This document shows, in pieces, positions 32,598 to 43,669 of a stretch of DNA of 64,000 nt; positions within the stretch are counted from its first letter, which is position 1; the number at the start of each line of letters is the position of its first letter. The stretch is from the NCBI RefSeq assembly GCF_000278215.1, contig NZ_JH725069.1, forward strand, positions 62,001 to 126,000, read 5' to 3'. A program made the position numbers and the translations under genes. Source of the DNA: Bartonella rattimassiliensis 15908 (GTDB lineage: Bacteria > Pseudomonadota > Alphaproteobacteria > Rhizobiales > Rhizobiaceae). The notes beneath the pieces are model-generated. The model was not told the origin of the DNA, did not search any database, and saw only the letters and a list, made by a program, of their open reading frames with translations.

Positions 32598-33744
32598 AAG
32601 GCGTATCCAAGACAGAAGAGGAAGAAAAAGCTGAAAGGCGTGCTTCTGGCCAACGACGTGTTAAACTGAGCAAAATGCCCATTGAAAACGAAATTGCCAG
32701 CATCGATGAACCACCATAAGAAATAAAAGGCAACGTCATACCTTTGGGAGGAATTAAGTGAAGATTAACAGCCATATTAATAGCTGATTGAAAACCAATC
32801 ATCATTGCTATGCCTGTAATACCAAGACGTATAAAAGAATCACGTGTATTCATTGCGATATACAATGAACGCATAACGATAAAGCCAAAAAGCATCATAA
32901 TTAACAAACAAAGAACAATACCATATTCTTCAGCAGCAACGGAAAATACAAAATCTGTATGGCTATCAGGAATGATACGTTTTACTGTTCCCTCTCCGGG
33001 ACCTTGCCCAAACCAACCACCATTCAAAATAGCCTCACGTCCTACATCCACTTGAAAGGTATCTCCTTCACCTGTCAAAAAACCATTGATACGCTCGCGC
33101 ACATGATGCAAAAAAAGATAAGCAAAAACAATTCCTACAACGCCTAAAATGAGAAAGAGAAAAATAACGGTAAGCGGCATACCAGCAATAAAAAACAAAC
33201 CACCCCATGTTGCACTTATTAAAAGTGTTTGTCCAATATCAGGTTGCAAAACCAAAAGCACACAACAAATGACATAAAGTACAATTGCTAACATATAACC
33301 CGAAATTCCCCTCCGCCGTATCTGTTCTGAAAAAAGCCAAGCAGACATAACCATAAAAGCTGGTTTCATAAACTCTGAAGCCTGTACAGAAAAACCAAAG
33401 AGCATAATCCACCGCCGTGCTCCCTTTAATTCTGGTCCCCAAAATAAGGTTGCAACCATAAGAGCGAGTATTACAATGAGAAAAAAAGCACATAAACGAC
33501 GAATATTAGGCAGTGAAAAAAAAGAAATTGTAACCATCGTAAAAAATGCTGCAATGCTAAAAATGATATGCCACCGAACAAAATAAAAACTATCGGCAAT
33601 GCCGATTTTTTTTGCAATAGTAGGACTAGCAGCAAAAGATAGCATAATACCAATCCCCATTAAAATTAAACAAGCTGCAAAGATAGAGCGATCAATCGTC
33701 CACCACCAATTAGCGATTGGGTCTCTATCTGCACGCGTAACCAT
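32590..33744 (-). CDS. ftsW: Septal SEDS glycosyltransferase FtsW
   Basis: An integral membrane SEDS protein of 384 residues with about ten hydrophobic segments, polymerising lipid II at the septum together with FtsI. Family marks are FWGPELKGARRWI, QASEFMKPAF, QPDIGQTLLI, and the late HTDFVFSVAAEEYG and PPKGMTLPFISYGGSSML. The ATG at 33744 is preferred to a GTG at 33753 because AGGTGG lies just before it. It is followed by murG with an eight-base overlap; the gap to murD upstream is 143 bases. Confidence 0.95.
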   Translation of the reverse strand: MVTRADRDPIANWWWTIDRSIFAACLILMGIGIMLSFAASPTIAKKIGIADSFYFVRWHIIFSIAAFFTMVTISFFSLPNIRRLCAFFLIVILALMVATLFWGPELKGARRWIMLFGFSVQASEFMKPAFMVMSAWLFSEQIRRRGISGYMLAIVLYVICCVLLVLQPDIGQTLLISATWGGLFFIAGMPLTVIFLFLILGVVGIVFAYLFLHHVRERINGFLTGEGDTFQVDVGREAILNGGWFGQGPGEGTVKRIIPDSHTDFVFSVAAEEYGIVLCLLIMMLFGFIVMRSLYIAMNTRDSFIRLGITGIAMMIGFQSAINMAVNLHLIPPKGMTLPFISYGGSSMLAISFSMGILLSLTRRWPEARLSAFSSSSVLDTPYE

Positions 33745-33887
33745 AATATCCACCTATCTGTTTTATAAATTGTCTCAAAGTGAGATGATTCCCCATCCTG
33801 TTCAAAAAACACTTTAAAAACTAAATTACATAACAAAAGATTCTGGAGTCTTAATGCAAAAACATTTTTTTATAATTGATGCTTTTT

Positions 33888-35282
33888 TTATTGTAACTGC
33901 ATCACAAAAGAGACAAATGCTTCGCCTCGCACTTCATAATTTTTAAACTGATCATAACTTGCACAAGCAGGTGACAAAAGAACCACCGCCTCTTTTGCCT
34001 TACAACTCATTGCGTCAAAAGCTGCTTCACGCACTGCATTTTCCAAAGTTAAGCTCATAGAAAAAGGAAAAGAAGATCCAATAACGTTAGCAAATTCTTG
34101 CGCTGCGCTCCCAATCAAATAAGCTTTACGAATTTTAGGAAAAAATTCTCTAAGAGACTCAATTCCTCCCTTTTTTGCCTGTCCCCCAACAATCCAAAAA
34201 ATATCATTAAAAGCGCCCAGTGCAGGAGCTGTTGCATCTGCGTTAGTTGCCTTGCTATCATTGATAAACAAAACCGCTCCCATTTGACGCACTTGCTGCA
34301 TACGATGATCCAACCCTTTATAACTTTCTAAATGCTTGTCCATAGAGAGATCGGTGATTTTTAAAGCCTGCAACGTTGCCAATGCCATAAGAGCGTTTTG
34401 CGCATTATGACGTCCGCGCAAAGCAGCCATAGATGCAAGATCTGCAAGCATATAACGCTGTCCTTGACGAACAGAAAAAAGCTTTGTCCCATCTGCATAA
34501 AAACCATTTTCAACAAAATGATCCTTGGAAATTCCTTCAATTTTCTTCCCCTCATGAAGCAACTGTTGATACAAAATCTGACAAGCCGTATCATCAACTG
34601 AAATAAAAGCCTGAGAAGCCTGAGCAATCAGACGCCTTTTGGCTTGCACATAACAGGAAAAACTCCCATGTCGATCAATATGATCAGGTGCTAAATTCAA
34701 TAAAAGTCCAATGGTTGGATGAAGAGAGGGCGTAAGATCAATTTGAAATGATGAACATTCAATCACATAAATACGTTTTTTAACAAACGGCTTAAGCGTC
34801 AATATTGCCTTTCCAATATTTCCCCCCATCTGCACATCATAACCCATTTTTTCCAACAAATGCGCAAGCAAAGCTGTTGTTGTCGACTTTCCATTCGTCC
34901 CCGTAATCGCAATGAAAGGCACATCTCGGTCACAAAGACCATAATGCTGTAAAAAATGATGTCGCGCCCGAACAAATAATTCAATATCACCGATAATTTC
35001 TATATTATTTTTACGTGCTTTTTCAATAACCCAATGCGGTTGAGGATAATTTAAAGGAACGCCAGGAGCAAGAATCAATGCAACAAATTCTGACCAATCT
35101 TCATCGTGAAGATCTCTTGTTGGAATATTTTGCTGAAAAGCTGCTTGCACGCTCATAGGATTGTCATCCCACGCCACCACTTCCGCATTACCACTGATCA
35201 AAGCTTGTGCCGCTGCTAATCCAGACTTCCCTAATCCAAATAGAGCAACTTTTTGTCCTTTATAACACGCAACAGAAATCAA
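33888..35282 (-). CDS. murD: UDP-N-acetylmuramoylalanine--D-glutamate ligase, TTG start
   Basis: MurD adds D-glutamate to the peptidoglycan stem. The 464-residue reading starts at a TTG (35282) with GCGGTGAT just before it, and runs [27 protein letters not shown], the family's N-terminal fold. The 16 codons upstream, which overlap the end of mraY, do not fit the family. ATP loop [34 protein letters not shown] and [13 protein letters not shown] are visible. Four bases separate it from the mraY stop. Confidence 0.93.
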   Translation of the reverse strand: MISVACYKGQKVALFGLGKSGLAAAQALISGNAEVVAWDDNPMSVQAAFQQNIPTRDLHDEDWSEFVALILAPGVPLNYPQPHWVIEKARKNNIEIIGDIELFVRARHHFLQHYGLCDRDVPFIAITGTNGKSTTTALLAHLLEKMGYDVQMGGNIGKAILTLKPFVKKRIYVIECSSFQIDLTPSLHPTIGLLLNLAPDHIDRHGSFSCYVQAKRRLIAQASQAFISVDDTACQILYQQLLHEGKKIEGISKDHFVENGFYADGTKLFSVRQGQRYMLADLASMAALRGRHNAQNALMALATLQALKITDLSMDKHLESYKGLDHRMQQVRQMGAVLFINDSKATNADATAPALGAFNDIFWIVGGQAKKGGIESLREFFPKIRKAYLIGSAAQEFANVIGSSFPFSMSLTLENAVREAAFDAMSCKAKEAVVLLSPACASYDQFKNYEVRGEAFVSFVMQLQ

Positions 35283-35286
35283 AATA

Positions 35287-36357
35287 TCACCGCAATTTAA
35301 GTGTTGAAAGACCAATGAGGGCAAGAACAATTGAAATAATCCAGAAGCGTATCACCACTTGGCTTTCAGTCCAGCCTTTTTTCTCAAAATGATGGTGTAT
35401 CGGCGCCATAAGAAATACTCGTTTTCTTGTTAGTTTGAAATAACCAACCTGAATAACAACGGAAAAAGCTTCCACAACAAAAAGTCCACCAATAAGAACC
35501 AAAACAATTTCATGCTTCGTAGCAACCGCAACAGTCCCTAAGAGTCCTCCAAGAGCCAACGAACCAGTATCCCCCATAAAAATAGCTGCAGGTGGTGCAT
35601 TAAACCACAAAAAACCAAGACCTGCCCCAACAACGGCTCCCAATAAAACAGCCAAGTCACCTGCTCCCGATACGTAATGGATTTGGAGATAATCAGCAAA
35701 ATTCATATTACCAGAAAGATAAGCAATGAGAGCAAAAGATAAAGCTGCAACCATCACAGGAACAATAGCAAGCCCATCAAGTCCATCCGTCAAATTTACT
35801 GCATTACCCGTCGCAACAATAACAAAAGCAGAAAAAGGAATAAAAAACCATCCCAAGTTAATCAAGTAATCTTTCAAAAAAGGCAATGCTAATCCCGATG
35901 AGCCAATTTTCAGAATGGCAAAAGCAGCGATTGCCGCGACCAAAAACTCTAAGCTTAACCGCGCTTTCCCAGAAAATCCTTTATCTGTTTGTTTTGTGAC
36001 CTTAAGATAATCATCATAAAATCCAATAGCTCCAAAAGAAAGCATAACCGATAGCGACACCCAAAAATAAATATTCGATAAATTACCCCACAACAATGCC
36101 GATACCACAATGCCGGTTAAAATCATTAATCCACCCATTGTAGGTGTTCCAGCTTTTTTAAAATGTGTTTGAGGACCATCAGCACGAATCGGTTGCCCTT
36201 TGCCTTGCCGCAATTTAAGAGAAGCAATGATGCTAGGTCCAAATAAAAAAACAATGAGCCCCGAGGTCAGCATAGCTGCTATCGTGCGAAAAGTAATATA
36301 ACGGAAAACATTCACACCTGGAAGCCAATCACTAAACAAAGAAAAAAATAGCATCAT
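35287..36357 (-). CDS. mraY: Phospho-N-acetylmuramoyl-pentapeptide transferase
   Basis: An inner-membrane enzyme of 356 residues making lipid I from UDP-MurNAc-pentapeptide and undecaprenyl phosphate. About ten membrane segments are visible. Signature loops are [12 protein letters not shown], the aspartate pair in GFYDDYLKV, the [13 protein letters not shown] site, [12 protein letters not shown] and the [13 protein letters not shown] loop. ATGs at 36357 and 36354 are equivalent. It is 21 bases after murF. Confidence 0.96.
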   Translation of the reverse strand: MMLFFSLFSDWLPGVNVFRYITFRTIAAMLTSGLIVFLFGPSIIASLKLRQGKGQPIRADGPQTHFKKAGTPTMGGLMILTGIVVSALLWGNLSNIYFWVSLSVMLSFGAIGFYDDYLKVTKQTDKGFSGKARLSLEFLVAAIAAFAILKIGSSGLALPFLKDYLINLGWFFIPFSAFVIVATGNAVNLTDGLDGLAIVPVMVAALSFALIAYLSGNMNFADYLQIHYVSGAGDLAVLLGAVVGAGLGFLWFNAPPAAIFMGDTGSLALGGLLGTVAVATKHEIVLVLIGGLFVVEAFSVVIQVGYFKLTRKRVFLMAPIHHHFEKKGWTESQVVIRFWIISIVLALIGLSTLKLR

Positions 36358-36378
36358 GGTACAAAAAACCTCTTAAAA

Positions 36379-37800
36379 CTATGAAGAAACTGCTTTATAG
36401 CGATCCAACAATGCAGTCACAATATTTGATGAACAAAGGCTATTAGATGATTTAATCATCAGCAGATCCCCAGGCGAAATTTCTGTCAAAAGAAGCGGTA
36501 AAATTTTCTCAATATTTTCAGCATAATAAACCTTAACATAAACAGACAACTCACTGACTAAAGATTTCATCGCCTCACCAAACAAAAAAACGGGATTAGC
36601 GTCCGACAAACGTATTGGCCCTATTAAATCGCGATGAAGCTTTTCACTATATACCCCTAACTCTAGCATATCCCCTAAAATAGCAATTCGCCGCCCTTCC
36701 TCTCCTACTGGTCCTGTAGCAAGAAGCTCAAGAGCAGCACGCATAGAAGCAGGATTAGCATTATAACTTTCATCAATGAGATGAAATTCACTGCCATTTG
36801 ATAAAAACAATTGATAACGAATCCCCCGTCCCTTTTGAAGAGAAAAATAATTAAAAGAAAGAAAAATAGGCTCTAGCTCAACAGCCATAGCATCACAAGC
36901 AGCAATCACCCCTAAACTATTTTGCACAATATGGCGCCCGGGAGCACCAATTTGGACCTCCCTATCTCGCTGTCCAATCCGCACAATCATAGAAGAACTA
37001 TCGGTGAAAAGACGTATATCACGCGCTTGATAATCAGCATTTTCAGCCTCACCAAAGCTTAAGATCTTTTTTACACCGCATAGCTTTGCTTTTTGAACGA
37101 GATAAGAAAAAAAATCACTATCCGCATTTAAAATAGCAATGCCTTCCTCATCCAATCCTTCAAAAATTTCAGCTTTTGCCTCTGCTACTGCTTCAAGATC
37201 TTTAAAAAAACCCATATGCCCTGCACCAATATGGGTAATAAGAGCAACATGTGGGCAAACTAGCTTGACCAGAGGGCGAATTTCATCTTTATGATTCATG
37301 CCAATTTCAAAGATACCATAATCACTCTCCATAGGCATCCGCGCCAAAGTAAGCGGAACCCCCCAGCAATTATTTAAAGAAGCAAGATTCGCATGAACTT
37401 TACCAGCCGTTTCAAGGACTTGTTTCAAAGCTTCTTTTGTTGTTGTTTTTCCCACCGATCCTGTTATCGCGATAATCTGAGCTTTTGAACGTTTGCGTGC
37501 GGCTTTCCCGAGTTTTTCTAGAGCTTGCAAAACATCAGGAACAACAATGAGTGGAGCCGATATCTTTTCCATATCCTTCAAACGGTGTTCCGCAACGATA
37601 AGAACGCCTGCACCTCGTGCATAAGCTTGCGCAACAAAATCATGACCATCAAAACGATGCCCCTTAATGCAGAAAAAGATATCGCCTTTTACAAGAGTAC
37701 GGCTATCAATGGAAATCCCAGAAAAAGTTTCTGGCACATGCCCAATGACAACACCATCAATTGCAGTGACAAGTTCTTGTTTATCCCATAAAGCTGTCAT
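36379..37800 (-). CDS. murF: UDP-MurNAc-tripeptide--D-Ala-D-Ala ligase
   Basis: MurF adds the D-Ala-D-Ala dipeptide made by DdlB. The 473-residue Mur ligase shows the N-terminal [20 protein letters not shown] domain, the ATP loop [37 protein letters not shown] and the C-terminal [15 protein letters not shown] and [10 protein letters not shown]. Its first codon overlaps the end of murE by four bases (ATGA). Confidence 0.96.
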   Translation of the reverse strand: MTALWDKQELVTAIDGVVIGHVPETFSGISIDSRTLVKGDIFFCIKGHRFDGHDFVAQAYARGAGVLIVAEHRLKDMEKISAPLIVVPDVLQALEKLGKAARKRSKAQIIAITGSVGKTTTKEALKQVLETAGKVHANLASLNNCWGVPLTLARMPMESDYGIFEIGMNHKDEIRPLVKLVCPHVALITHIGAGHMGFFKDLEAVAEAKAEIFEGLDEEGIAILNADSDFFSYLVQKAKLCGVKKILSFGEAENADYQARDIRLFTDSSSMIVRIGQRDREVQIGAPGRHIVQNSLGVIAACDAMAVELEPIFLSFNYFSLQKGRGIRYQLFLSNGSEFHLIDESYNANPASMRAALELLATGPVGEEGRRIAILGDMLELGVYSEKLHRDLIGPIRLSDANPVFLFGEAMKSLVSELSVYVKVYYAENIEKILPLLLTEISPGDLLMIKSSNSLCSSNIVTALLDRYKAVSS

Positions 37801-39248
37801 CTCTTGCGATCCTCTAGAGCTTCTATCACTTTCAAACGATCTGAAAAAGGATAGGTAGTCTGTCCTATAATTTGGCCATCCTCATGACCTTTTCCTGCAA
37901 TGATGAGTGTATCACCCGCTTTCAAAAGCTCCACCGCATAAGAAATAGCCTCACCACGATCTGCTATCTCTATTGCTGTTGGCACCACCTGTAAAATATC
38001 TTTGCGTATTTTTTCTGGTATTTCTGTGCGCGGATTATCATCCGTTACAATAACAATATCCGCTTTATCCGCTGCAATTTTTCCCATCAAAGGTCTTTTT
38101 CCTTGATCACGATCCCCTCCACAACCAAAAACAACAACCAAACGCCCTTGCGTAAAGGGACGAACAGAAAGTAAAACCTGCTCCAAAGCCTCTGGTTTAT
38201 GAGCATAATCAATATACACAGAAGCATTATTCTCTGTTTTTCCAACGAACTCTAACCGTCCAGGTGCCCCCTTCAAAGTTTCAAGAGCAGAAAAAACCTT
38301 ATGAGGTGCAACACCTGTTGCAATTGCTAACCCCGCTGCCATAAGCGCATTAGCCACCTGAAAATCTCCAGCTAAAGGCAAATCAAATGTATAAATATTG
38401 TTTTCCAAACGACACTCAATACACTGTTTTGAGCGTTGATGTTCAACACGATTAATAGTGATAAATTGCCCCTTACGTCCAATCGTCAAAACACGGCGCC
38501 GTGCTTGTGTAACAGTATCAATAACCTTTTGTGAATAAACATCATCGGCAAAAATCAAAGCAGGAGCAGATGCAGGCAAAAGTGTATCAAACAACCTCAT
38601 TTTAGCCCGCAGATAATCTTCTACCCCCGCGTGATAATCCATGTGATCACGCCCTAAATTAGTAAAGGCAGCAGCCATTAAATGAACTCCATCAAGTCGT
38701 CCTTGATCAAGACCATGTGAAGAAGCTTCAAGAGCTGCATGGGTCACACCTTCATGAGAAATTTCGCAAAGAAGGTGGTGCAAGACGACCGGATCAGGTG
38801 TTGTGAGAGATCCATAAACATTTCGTTTAGGGGAAACAAGACCAACCGTTCCTATACTTGCAGCACAAAATCCAACATGAGTCCAAATTTGCCGAATAAA
38901 AGAGACAACAGATGTTTTACCACTTGTCCCTGTCACAGCAACAACCGTTTCAGGCTGAGAACCGTAAAAACGTGCTGCTGCCAACGCTAAACTATGACGA
39001 ACATTCGAAACACGCAAAATTGGAACAGGTAAATCCTCAAGAACAGCATTATAATCTGTCACGATTGCTCGTGCCCCACGCTGTATTGCATCATTGATAT
39101 AGTGTCTTCCATCACCTTTTTTTCCTTGAATAGCGACAAAAACATAGCCCGGCAAGACTTGTCGAGAATCTGCACTGATTCCTGTTATTTCCATTGAAGA
39201 AAGCTTTTGATCTTCAAAACATTCTGTAAAAACTGTTCCAAACAACAT
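37797..39248 (-). CDS. murE: UDP-MurNAc-dipeptide--meso-diaminopimelate ligase
   Basis: MurE adds the third residue of the peptidoglycan stem. The 483-residue protein has [20 protein letters not shown], the ATP loop [31 protein letters not shown] and the C-terminal substrate motif DDNPR followed by TE, which in this family marks specificity for meso-diaminopimelate. The carbamylated lysine site lies in the LRAKMRLFD stretch. It starts 24 bases after ftsI ends. Confidence 0.96.
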   Translation of the reverse strand: MLFGTVFTECFEDQKLSSMEITGISADSRQVLPGYVFVAIQGKKGDGRHYINDAIQRGARAIVTDYNAVLEDLPVPILRVSNVRHSLALAAARFYGSQPETVVAVTGTSGKTSVVSFIRQIWTHVGFCAASIGTVGLVSPKRNVYGSLTTPDPVVLHHLLCEISHEGVTHAALEASSHGLDQGRLDGVHLMAAAFTNLGRDHMDYHAGVEDYLRAKMRLFDTLLPASAPALIFADDVYSQKVIDTVTQARRRVLTIGRKGQFITINRVEHQRSKQCIECRLENNIYTFDLPLAGDFQVANALMAAGLAIATGVAPHKVFSALETLKGAPGRLEFVGKTENNASVYIDYAHKPEALEQVLLSVRPFTQGRLVVVFGCGGDRDQGKRPLMGKIAADKADIVIVTDDNPRTEIPEKIRKDILQVVPTAIEIADRGEAISYAVELLKAGDTLIIAGKGHEDGQIIGQTTYPFSDRLKVIEALEDRKR

Positions 39249-39272
39249 AACGATGCACCTTATATATTTATT

Positions 39273-41018
39273 TTACCGTTGCTTAACGAAACTTGGAGGA
39301 CGGCTCTTTTTACTTAAAAAAGGTTCATATTCTTTTTTAAAATCAGGTTTTACACCAAGAAAACTAGCCGAGCGACGAACAATATTAGCGAGCATTGGTC
39401 CAGCATTCATCCCCGCTGTTGCTGAATGTTTTCCCTCTTCTGGTTTTGGTTCATCAATAATTGTTAAAACAATATAAGCAGGATCATCAATAGGAAAAGC
39501 AGCAAGAAAACTATTGAAATTTTTTGTTTTAGAATATTTTCCATTTTCAACTTTCTCAGCTGTTCCTGTCTTACCACCTACACGATAACCTTCCACTTTT
39601 GCATTACGTCCAGAACCAATATCACTATTTAATTTATAAAGGTAACGCATACTTTGACTTGTTTTAGCCTGCAAAACTTGTTTTGCATAGGGTAAAGTTT
39701 GTTCTTTTGTACGTTTTAAAAATGTCGGTGAAATTAACCAACCACCATTCATTAAAGCAGCAGCCCCAACTGCTGTTTGCAAGGGGGTTGTTGCCATACC
39801 ATGCCCAAAAGAAATGGTCATAGAATGGATATCTTTCCAATGATGTGGCACAATAGGATGGGCAACTTCAGGCAACTCTGTTGAAAGTCGATCCAAGAGT
39901 CCAAGTTTTTGCAAAAAATTACGATGTTTATCAATCCCTATCGCCAATGCTTCTTTAGCAGAACCAATATTGGAAGAATAAATAAAAACCTCCCATAATG
40001 TTAAGGGCCGATTTTTACCGTGAAAGTCATGAATAGCATATCCACTACTTGCTTTTATTGGCTTTGAAGCATCAATAATACTGTTTAAATGAAAAATATT
40101 GGAATCAAGTGCCATAGCGGTCGTAAAACTTTTAATGATCGATCCCATTTCAAAAGCACCAGCCGTCATCCGATTCAAACGATCACTTTTTAAAGCTTCA
40201 ATAGGATTTCCAGGATCAAAATCTGGTAATGATGCTAAAGCCAAAATTTCCCCTGTATATATATTTAAAATAACTGCTCCTGCAGCAATAGCCTTATAAC
40301 GCTTCATAGCCTGAATAAGCTCATCATGAACAATTTCTTGAACACGCACATCAATCGAAAGCTGAACTTGTTTTAATGATTCTTCTATGGCAAGACCAGC
40401 AGCACGCAAAACACTCAACCCCGCATCATCAATATATTTTTCCATACCTGCAATGCCCTGATTATCAACATTCACCATGCCGAGAATATGGGAAGTTACA
40501 GGTCCCTCGGGATAAAAACGACGAATTTCAGTCCGAAAACCAATTCCTGGAATACCAAGAGCCATAATTTGCGTCTTCTGCATTGGTGTTAACCCACGCT
40601 GTATCCAAGAAAAACCTGTTTTTCTTTTTAAGCGTTTATAAGTTTCCTGCCAATTAAGATCAGGCAAAACGCTTGAAAGCAATTCAATTGTTTCATCTAC
40701 ATCAATAATACGTCGTGGCTCAGCAAAAAGTGAATAAGTTTTAATATCTGTTGCCAATAAACGACCATTACGATCAACAATATTAGGTCGTGCTATCAAT
40801 TGAATTGCTCCTGGCCCCTTTGCTTCTTCAATCTGCCCACCTTCCAACCCATAAGAAATAAGGCAAACCCCCATGATGCCATATAAAATTAAAAAGCAGA
40901 ACAACGAAAAAAGCAAACGTAGACGACTAGAATATAAACGACGAACAGAAAAATTATGATTATTCAACGAACTTTTTAAACGTTTTTTCTTTTGAGAGAA
41001 TAAAAAAATTGATTTCAT
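39273..41018 (-). CDS. ftsI: Septal transpeptidase FtsI (penicillin-binding protein 3)
   Basis: A 581-residue class B penicillin-binding protein crosslinking septal peptidoglycan. It has a basic cytosolic start, one membrane helix (about residues 33-55), a dimerisation domain and a transpeptidase domain with all three motifs: SIIK (nucleophile serine) in FEMGSIIKSFT, SSN in IYSSNIGSA, and KTG in VGGKTGTAE. The ATG at 41018 shares its first base with the ftsL stop. AAAAAGG lies a few bases upstream. Confidence 0.95.
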   Translation of the reverse strand: MKSIFLFSQKKKRLKSSLNNHNFSVRRLYSSRLRLLFSLFCFLILYGIMGVCLISYGLEGGQIEEAKGPGAIQLIARPNIVDRNGRLLATDIKTYSLFAEPRRIIDVDETIELLSSVLPDLNWQETYKRLKRKTGFSWIQRGLTPMQKTQIMALGIPGIGFRTEIRRFYPEGPVTSHILGMVNVDNQGIAGMEKYIDDAGLSVLRAAGLAIEESLKQVQLSIDVRVQEIVHDELIQAMKRYKAIAAGAVILNIYTGEILALASLPDFDPGNPIEALKSDRLNRMTAGAFEMGSIIKSFTTAMALDSNIFHLNSIIDASKPIKASSGYAIHDFHGKNRPLTLWEVFIYSSNIGSAKEALAIGIDKHRNFLQKLGLLDRLSTELPEVAHPIVPHHWKDIHSMTISFGHGMATTPLQTAVGAAALMNGGWLISPTFLKRTKEQTLPYAKQVLQAKTSQSMRYLYKLNSDIGSGRNAKVEGYRVGGKTGTAEKVENGKYSKTKNFNSFLAAFPIDDPAYIVLTIIDEPKPEEGKHSATAGMNAGPMLANIVRRSASFLGVKPDFKKEYEPFLSKKSRPPSFVKQR

Positions 41019-41422
41019 CACTGGGCGCCTTTTTGGACAACACCATTCATTTGTAAAGCTCGATTATTTGCCAAAACATCCTGTTTATTTTCCAAGATAT
41101 TTTGTTTAATCATTTCTTTAATTGGATCGTGTTCGCGTCCCGGAATGTCTTTAAACTCCACAATTTGACGCGGCTGTATAACCTCTAGCTTAAGTTCTTT
41201 TTGATAACGTTTCGCAAGTTTTTGCATGCGTGAAGGCTTTATCATCACAGCCCACTCAGCATGAAGCAAACTCACCGTATTTTTCGCTGCAGCGATTTCA
41301 TGCTCAAGATGACGAACTTCATTCATTCGTTTTTGAACATCATATTTTACCTTATAAGTAAGACCCGCCATACAAATCATAATCATCACTAAAATCATAT
41401 CAAATGTACGAAAAACTGTCAT
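41018..41422 (-). CDS. ftsL: Division protein FtsL (alphaproteobacterial type)
   Basis: A 134-residue bitopic protein with one membrane segment (about residues 8-26) followed by a coiled coil ([24 protein letters not shown]). [21 protein letters not shown] is typical of alphaproteobacterial FtsL. FtsL bridges FtsQ and FtsB to the FtsWI synthase. It sits between rsmH and ftsI as expected, with a four-base overlap with rsmH. Assignment rests on position and layout as much as on sequence. Confidence 0.88.
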   Translation of the reverse strand: MTVFRTFDMILVMIMICMAGLTYKVKYDVQKRMNEVRHLEHEIAAAKNTVSLLHAEWAVMIKPSRMQKLAKRYQKELKLEVIQPRQIVEFKDIPGREHDPIKEMIKQNILENKQDVLANNRALQMNGVVQKGAQ

Positions 41423-42417
41423 TTCTTGCTGCCTTCAAAACTGGCAATCTCTGCTAAACCAAATAATTTCATATCTGCTGCAAGAGCCTCTGCTTCAGTC
41501 CGTACACCAATCCGCAACCGTGCAGAACGTGCACGAGGATTTTTCTGTAATTCCTCTTCAGTTGCTGTTATCCCACCTTTAAACAAAGGAACAAATGTTG
41601 CTGGAGCATTTTTTATTTCAGGCAAATAGCGTGATCTCATACATTCTCCAGAACGAGCCGAAAAAAATCTTTTGACTATCCGATCTTCAAGAGAATGAAA
41701 ACTTACAACACCCAAACGGCCCCCGGTTTTTAAAATGCGTTCAGCAGCAAATAAACCACGCGCCAATTCACCAATTTCATCATTCACATATATACGAAGA
41801 GCTTGAAATATACGTGTTGCAGGATGAATACGATCTCCCGGCCTACGCCCTACCAACGCTTCGATAGCACACGCCAAATCACCTGTACGCAAAAAAGGCT
41901 GAATAACACGACGCTTTTCAATCATCTGTGCAATTCGCCCCGCATAACGCTCTTCTCCTAATATCTTAAAAATACGCGCTAAATCTTTTACTTTTAAATG
42001 ATTGACAACATCACTTGCTGTAAAACCAGCCTGAGCCATTCGCATATCTAATGGACCATCTTTTTGAAAAGAAAAGCCTCTTTCTGCTTCATCAAGCTGC
42101 ATTGAAGAAACACCAATATCCAAAATAACAGCATCTACCTTCTCTTCAACGACACGATCGAGCTGTGAAAATTCCATATGAATCAAACGAAGCCGTGGAA
42201 AAAATTCATCAACAAGCGATTGCCCCGCACCAATAGCATAAGGATCACGATCAAGAGCAATCACCTGTGCGCCTGCCTTTAACAAAGCGCGCGTATAACC
42301 ACCAGCACCAAAGGTACCATCAATCACTTTTGCTCCAACCAATGGCATAAGCCCAGCCAAAACTGGTTGCAACAGCACTGGAATATGGCGTTCAGCTCTT
42401 TGATCCTGTTTTGTCAA
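41419..42417 (-). CDS. rsmH: 16S rRNA m4C1402 methyltransferase RsmH, TTG start
   Basis: A SAM-dependent rRNA methyltransferase of 332 residues. Marks are [13 protein letters not shown], the SAM loop [55 protein letters not shown] and [15 protein letters not shown]. The start is a TTG; the first internal ATG is about 24 codons in and would remove the conserved start. It is the first gene of the division and cell-wall run. No mraZ lies upstream. Confidence 0.94.
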   Translation of the reverse strand: MTKQDQRAERHIPVLLQPVLAGLMPLVGAKVIDGTFGAGGYTRALLKAGAQVIALDRDPYAIGAGQSLVDEFFPRLRLIHMEFSQLDRVVEEKVDAVILDIGVSSMQLDEAERGFSFQKDGPLDMRMAQAGFTASDVVNHLKVKDLARIFKILGEERYAGRIAQMIEKRRVIQPFLRTGDLACAIEALVGRRPGDRIHPATRIFQALRIYVNDEIGELARGLFAAERILKTGGRLGVVSFHSLEDRIVKRFFSARSGECMRSRYLPEIKNAPATFVPLFKGGITATEEELQKNPRARSARLRIGVRTEAEALAADMKLFGLAEIASFEGSKK

Positions 42418-42683
42418 AATAATCCGTCTTGAAGTTATGCTATTTCAAATCAACAGCGCTCTCATGGCAACCGATATCAGAATAACTCCACCTTCAACTT
42501 TCATATCAATCACAATGAAAAAAAGAGCTGCAGTTATTCAAATACACATCCTAATGCATCATACTTAAAGAAATGTTATAATTTTTTAAAAATACTTTGG
42601 GTTCAAGTATACATTTCAAAAACACCGACCCATAAAAGTCTATATGTAATCGATCTTATAAAATATCGCTTATAATCATGGAA

Positions 42684-43074
42684 TATCAGTCGGCCTATAA
42701 GCCGGGTTCTGTATAATAAAGCTTACGCTTTACATGGCAACCATTCATCTAGGACGGATGTTACCATCCGCCTCGTGCAACCTACCCGAATGACTCGCCC
42801 GGAAATCGGCTGCAAATTAAATTTTGCACGTCATTTCTATTTGGTCTTGCTCCCGGTGGGGTTTACCTTGCCACATTCATTACTGAATGTGCGGTGGGCT
42901 CTTACTCCACCCTTTCACCCTTACCTATAAAAATAGGCGGTTTACTTTCTGTGGCACTTTCCCTAGGGTCACCCCCGCCGGGTGTTACCCGGCACCGTCT
43001 TTCCATGGAGCCCGGACTTTCCTCACCTGCCGCCTTTAGGCATTAGACAAGCGCGGCTGCCCAGCCGACTGACG
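42684..43074 (-). ncRNA. rnpB: RNase P RNA (type A)
   Basis: The RNA is the catalytic part of RNase P, which trims tRNA 5' ends. On the minus strand GAGGAAAGTCCGGGCTCCAT near the 5' end is the universally conserved core, and the 3' end has CAGAACCCGGCTTATAGGCC. The ends pair as TCAGTCGGC / GCCGACTGA (helix P1), which sets the bounds. The 390-base size is normal. It lies 265 bases before rsmH. Confidence 0.95.
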
Positions 43075-43155
43075 TATCAATTTGTAAAACATTTTTTGCG
43101 CAATGAAAATAGCATCTTAAAATATTTTATAGTAAACTTCTCTCAAAAAATGTTA

Positions 43156-43665
43156 TTATTTTAATGAAGCCAGATAGGTTTTTACTTTCGCGCAATATTT
43201 CGCTGAAACGGAATTCATTTTGGTTGCAGCATGGCCTGCGTTATATTTAAGAACTGTACCACACGTACTTCCACCACTGAGTTTATATGCCCGCGCCAAA
43301 TAACGCATACCATATTCAAGATTGATCGCAGGATCGTACAAATCTTGTACAGAACCACTAAAACCTAACCCTCGTGCAGTAGAAGGTTTAATTTGCATCA
43401 AACCTATTTCGCCAGCAGCACCCTTTATATCAGCCTTATAATTACTTTCAACTTTTACAACAGCATGTGCTAAATTAACGGGAACATTATACTTATTCGC
43501 AAGTTTCCGAATAAGAAACTCATAAGGACGAGCAGAAATCTGAGAAGCAACAATCGCTGAACTTTCTTTTGATTCTGCAGCATTTAAAACATTATGAGCC
43601 CAACTTATATCAAATACAAAAAATACAGCACACGCTGTATTGAACAAGATTTTCAAAAATTGCAT
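43156..43665 (-). CDS. Small lytic transglycosylase (SLT family)
   Basis: A 169-residue protein with a signal peptide (about 1-23, cut near SWA-HN) and an SLT domain: catalytic Glu73 in VKVESNYK, GEIGLMQIKPSTARGLGF, YDPAINLEYGMRYLARAY and KYNAGH. It cleaves peptidoglycan glycan chains in the periplasm. The small size resembles VirB1-type or EtgA-like enzymes serving envelope machines, but no such machine lies in the window. It stands alone next to rnpB. Confidence 0.88.
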   Translation of the reverse strand: MQFLKILFNTACAVFFVFDISWAHNVLNAAESKESSAIVASQISARPYEFLIRKLANKYNVPVNLAHAVVKVESNYKADIKGAAGEIGLMQIKPSTARGLGFSGSVQDLYDPAINLEYGMRYLARAYKLSGGSTCGTVLKYNAGHAATKMNSVSAKYCAKVKTYLASLK

Positions 43666-43669
43666 TTTC

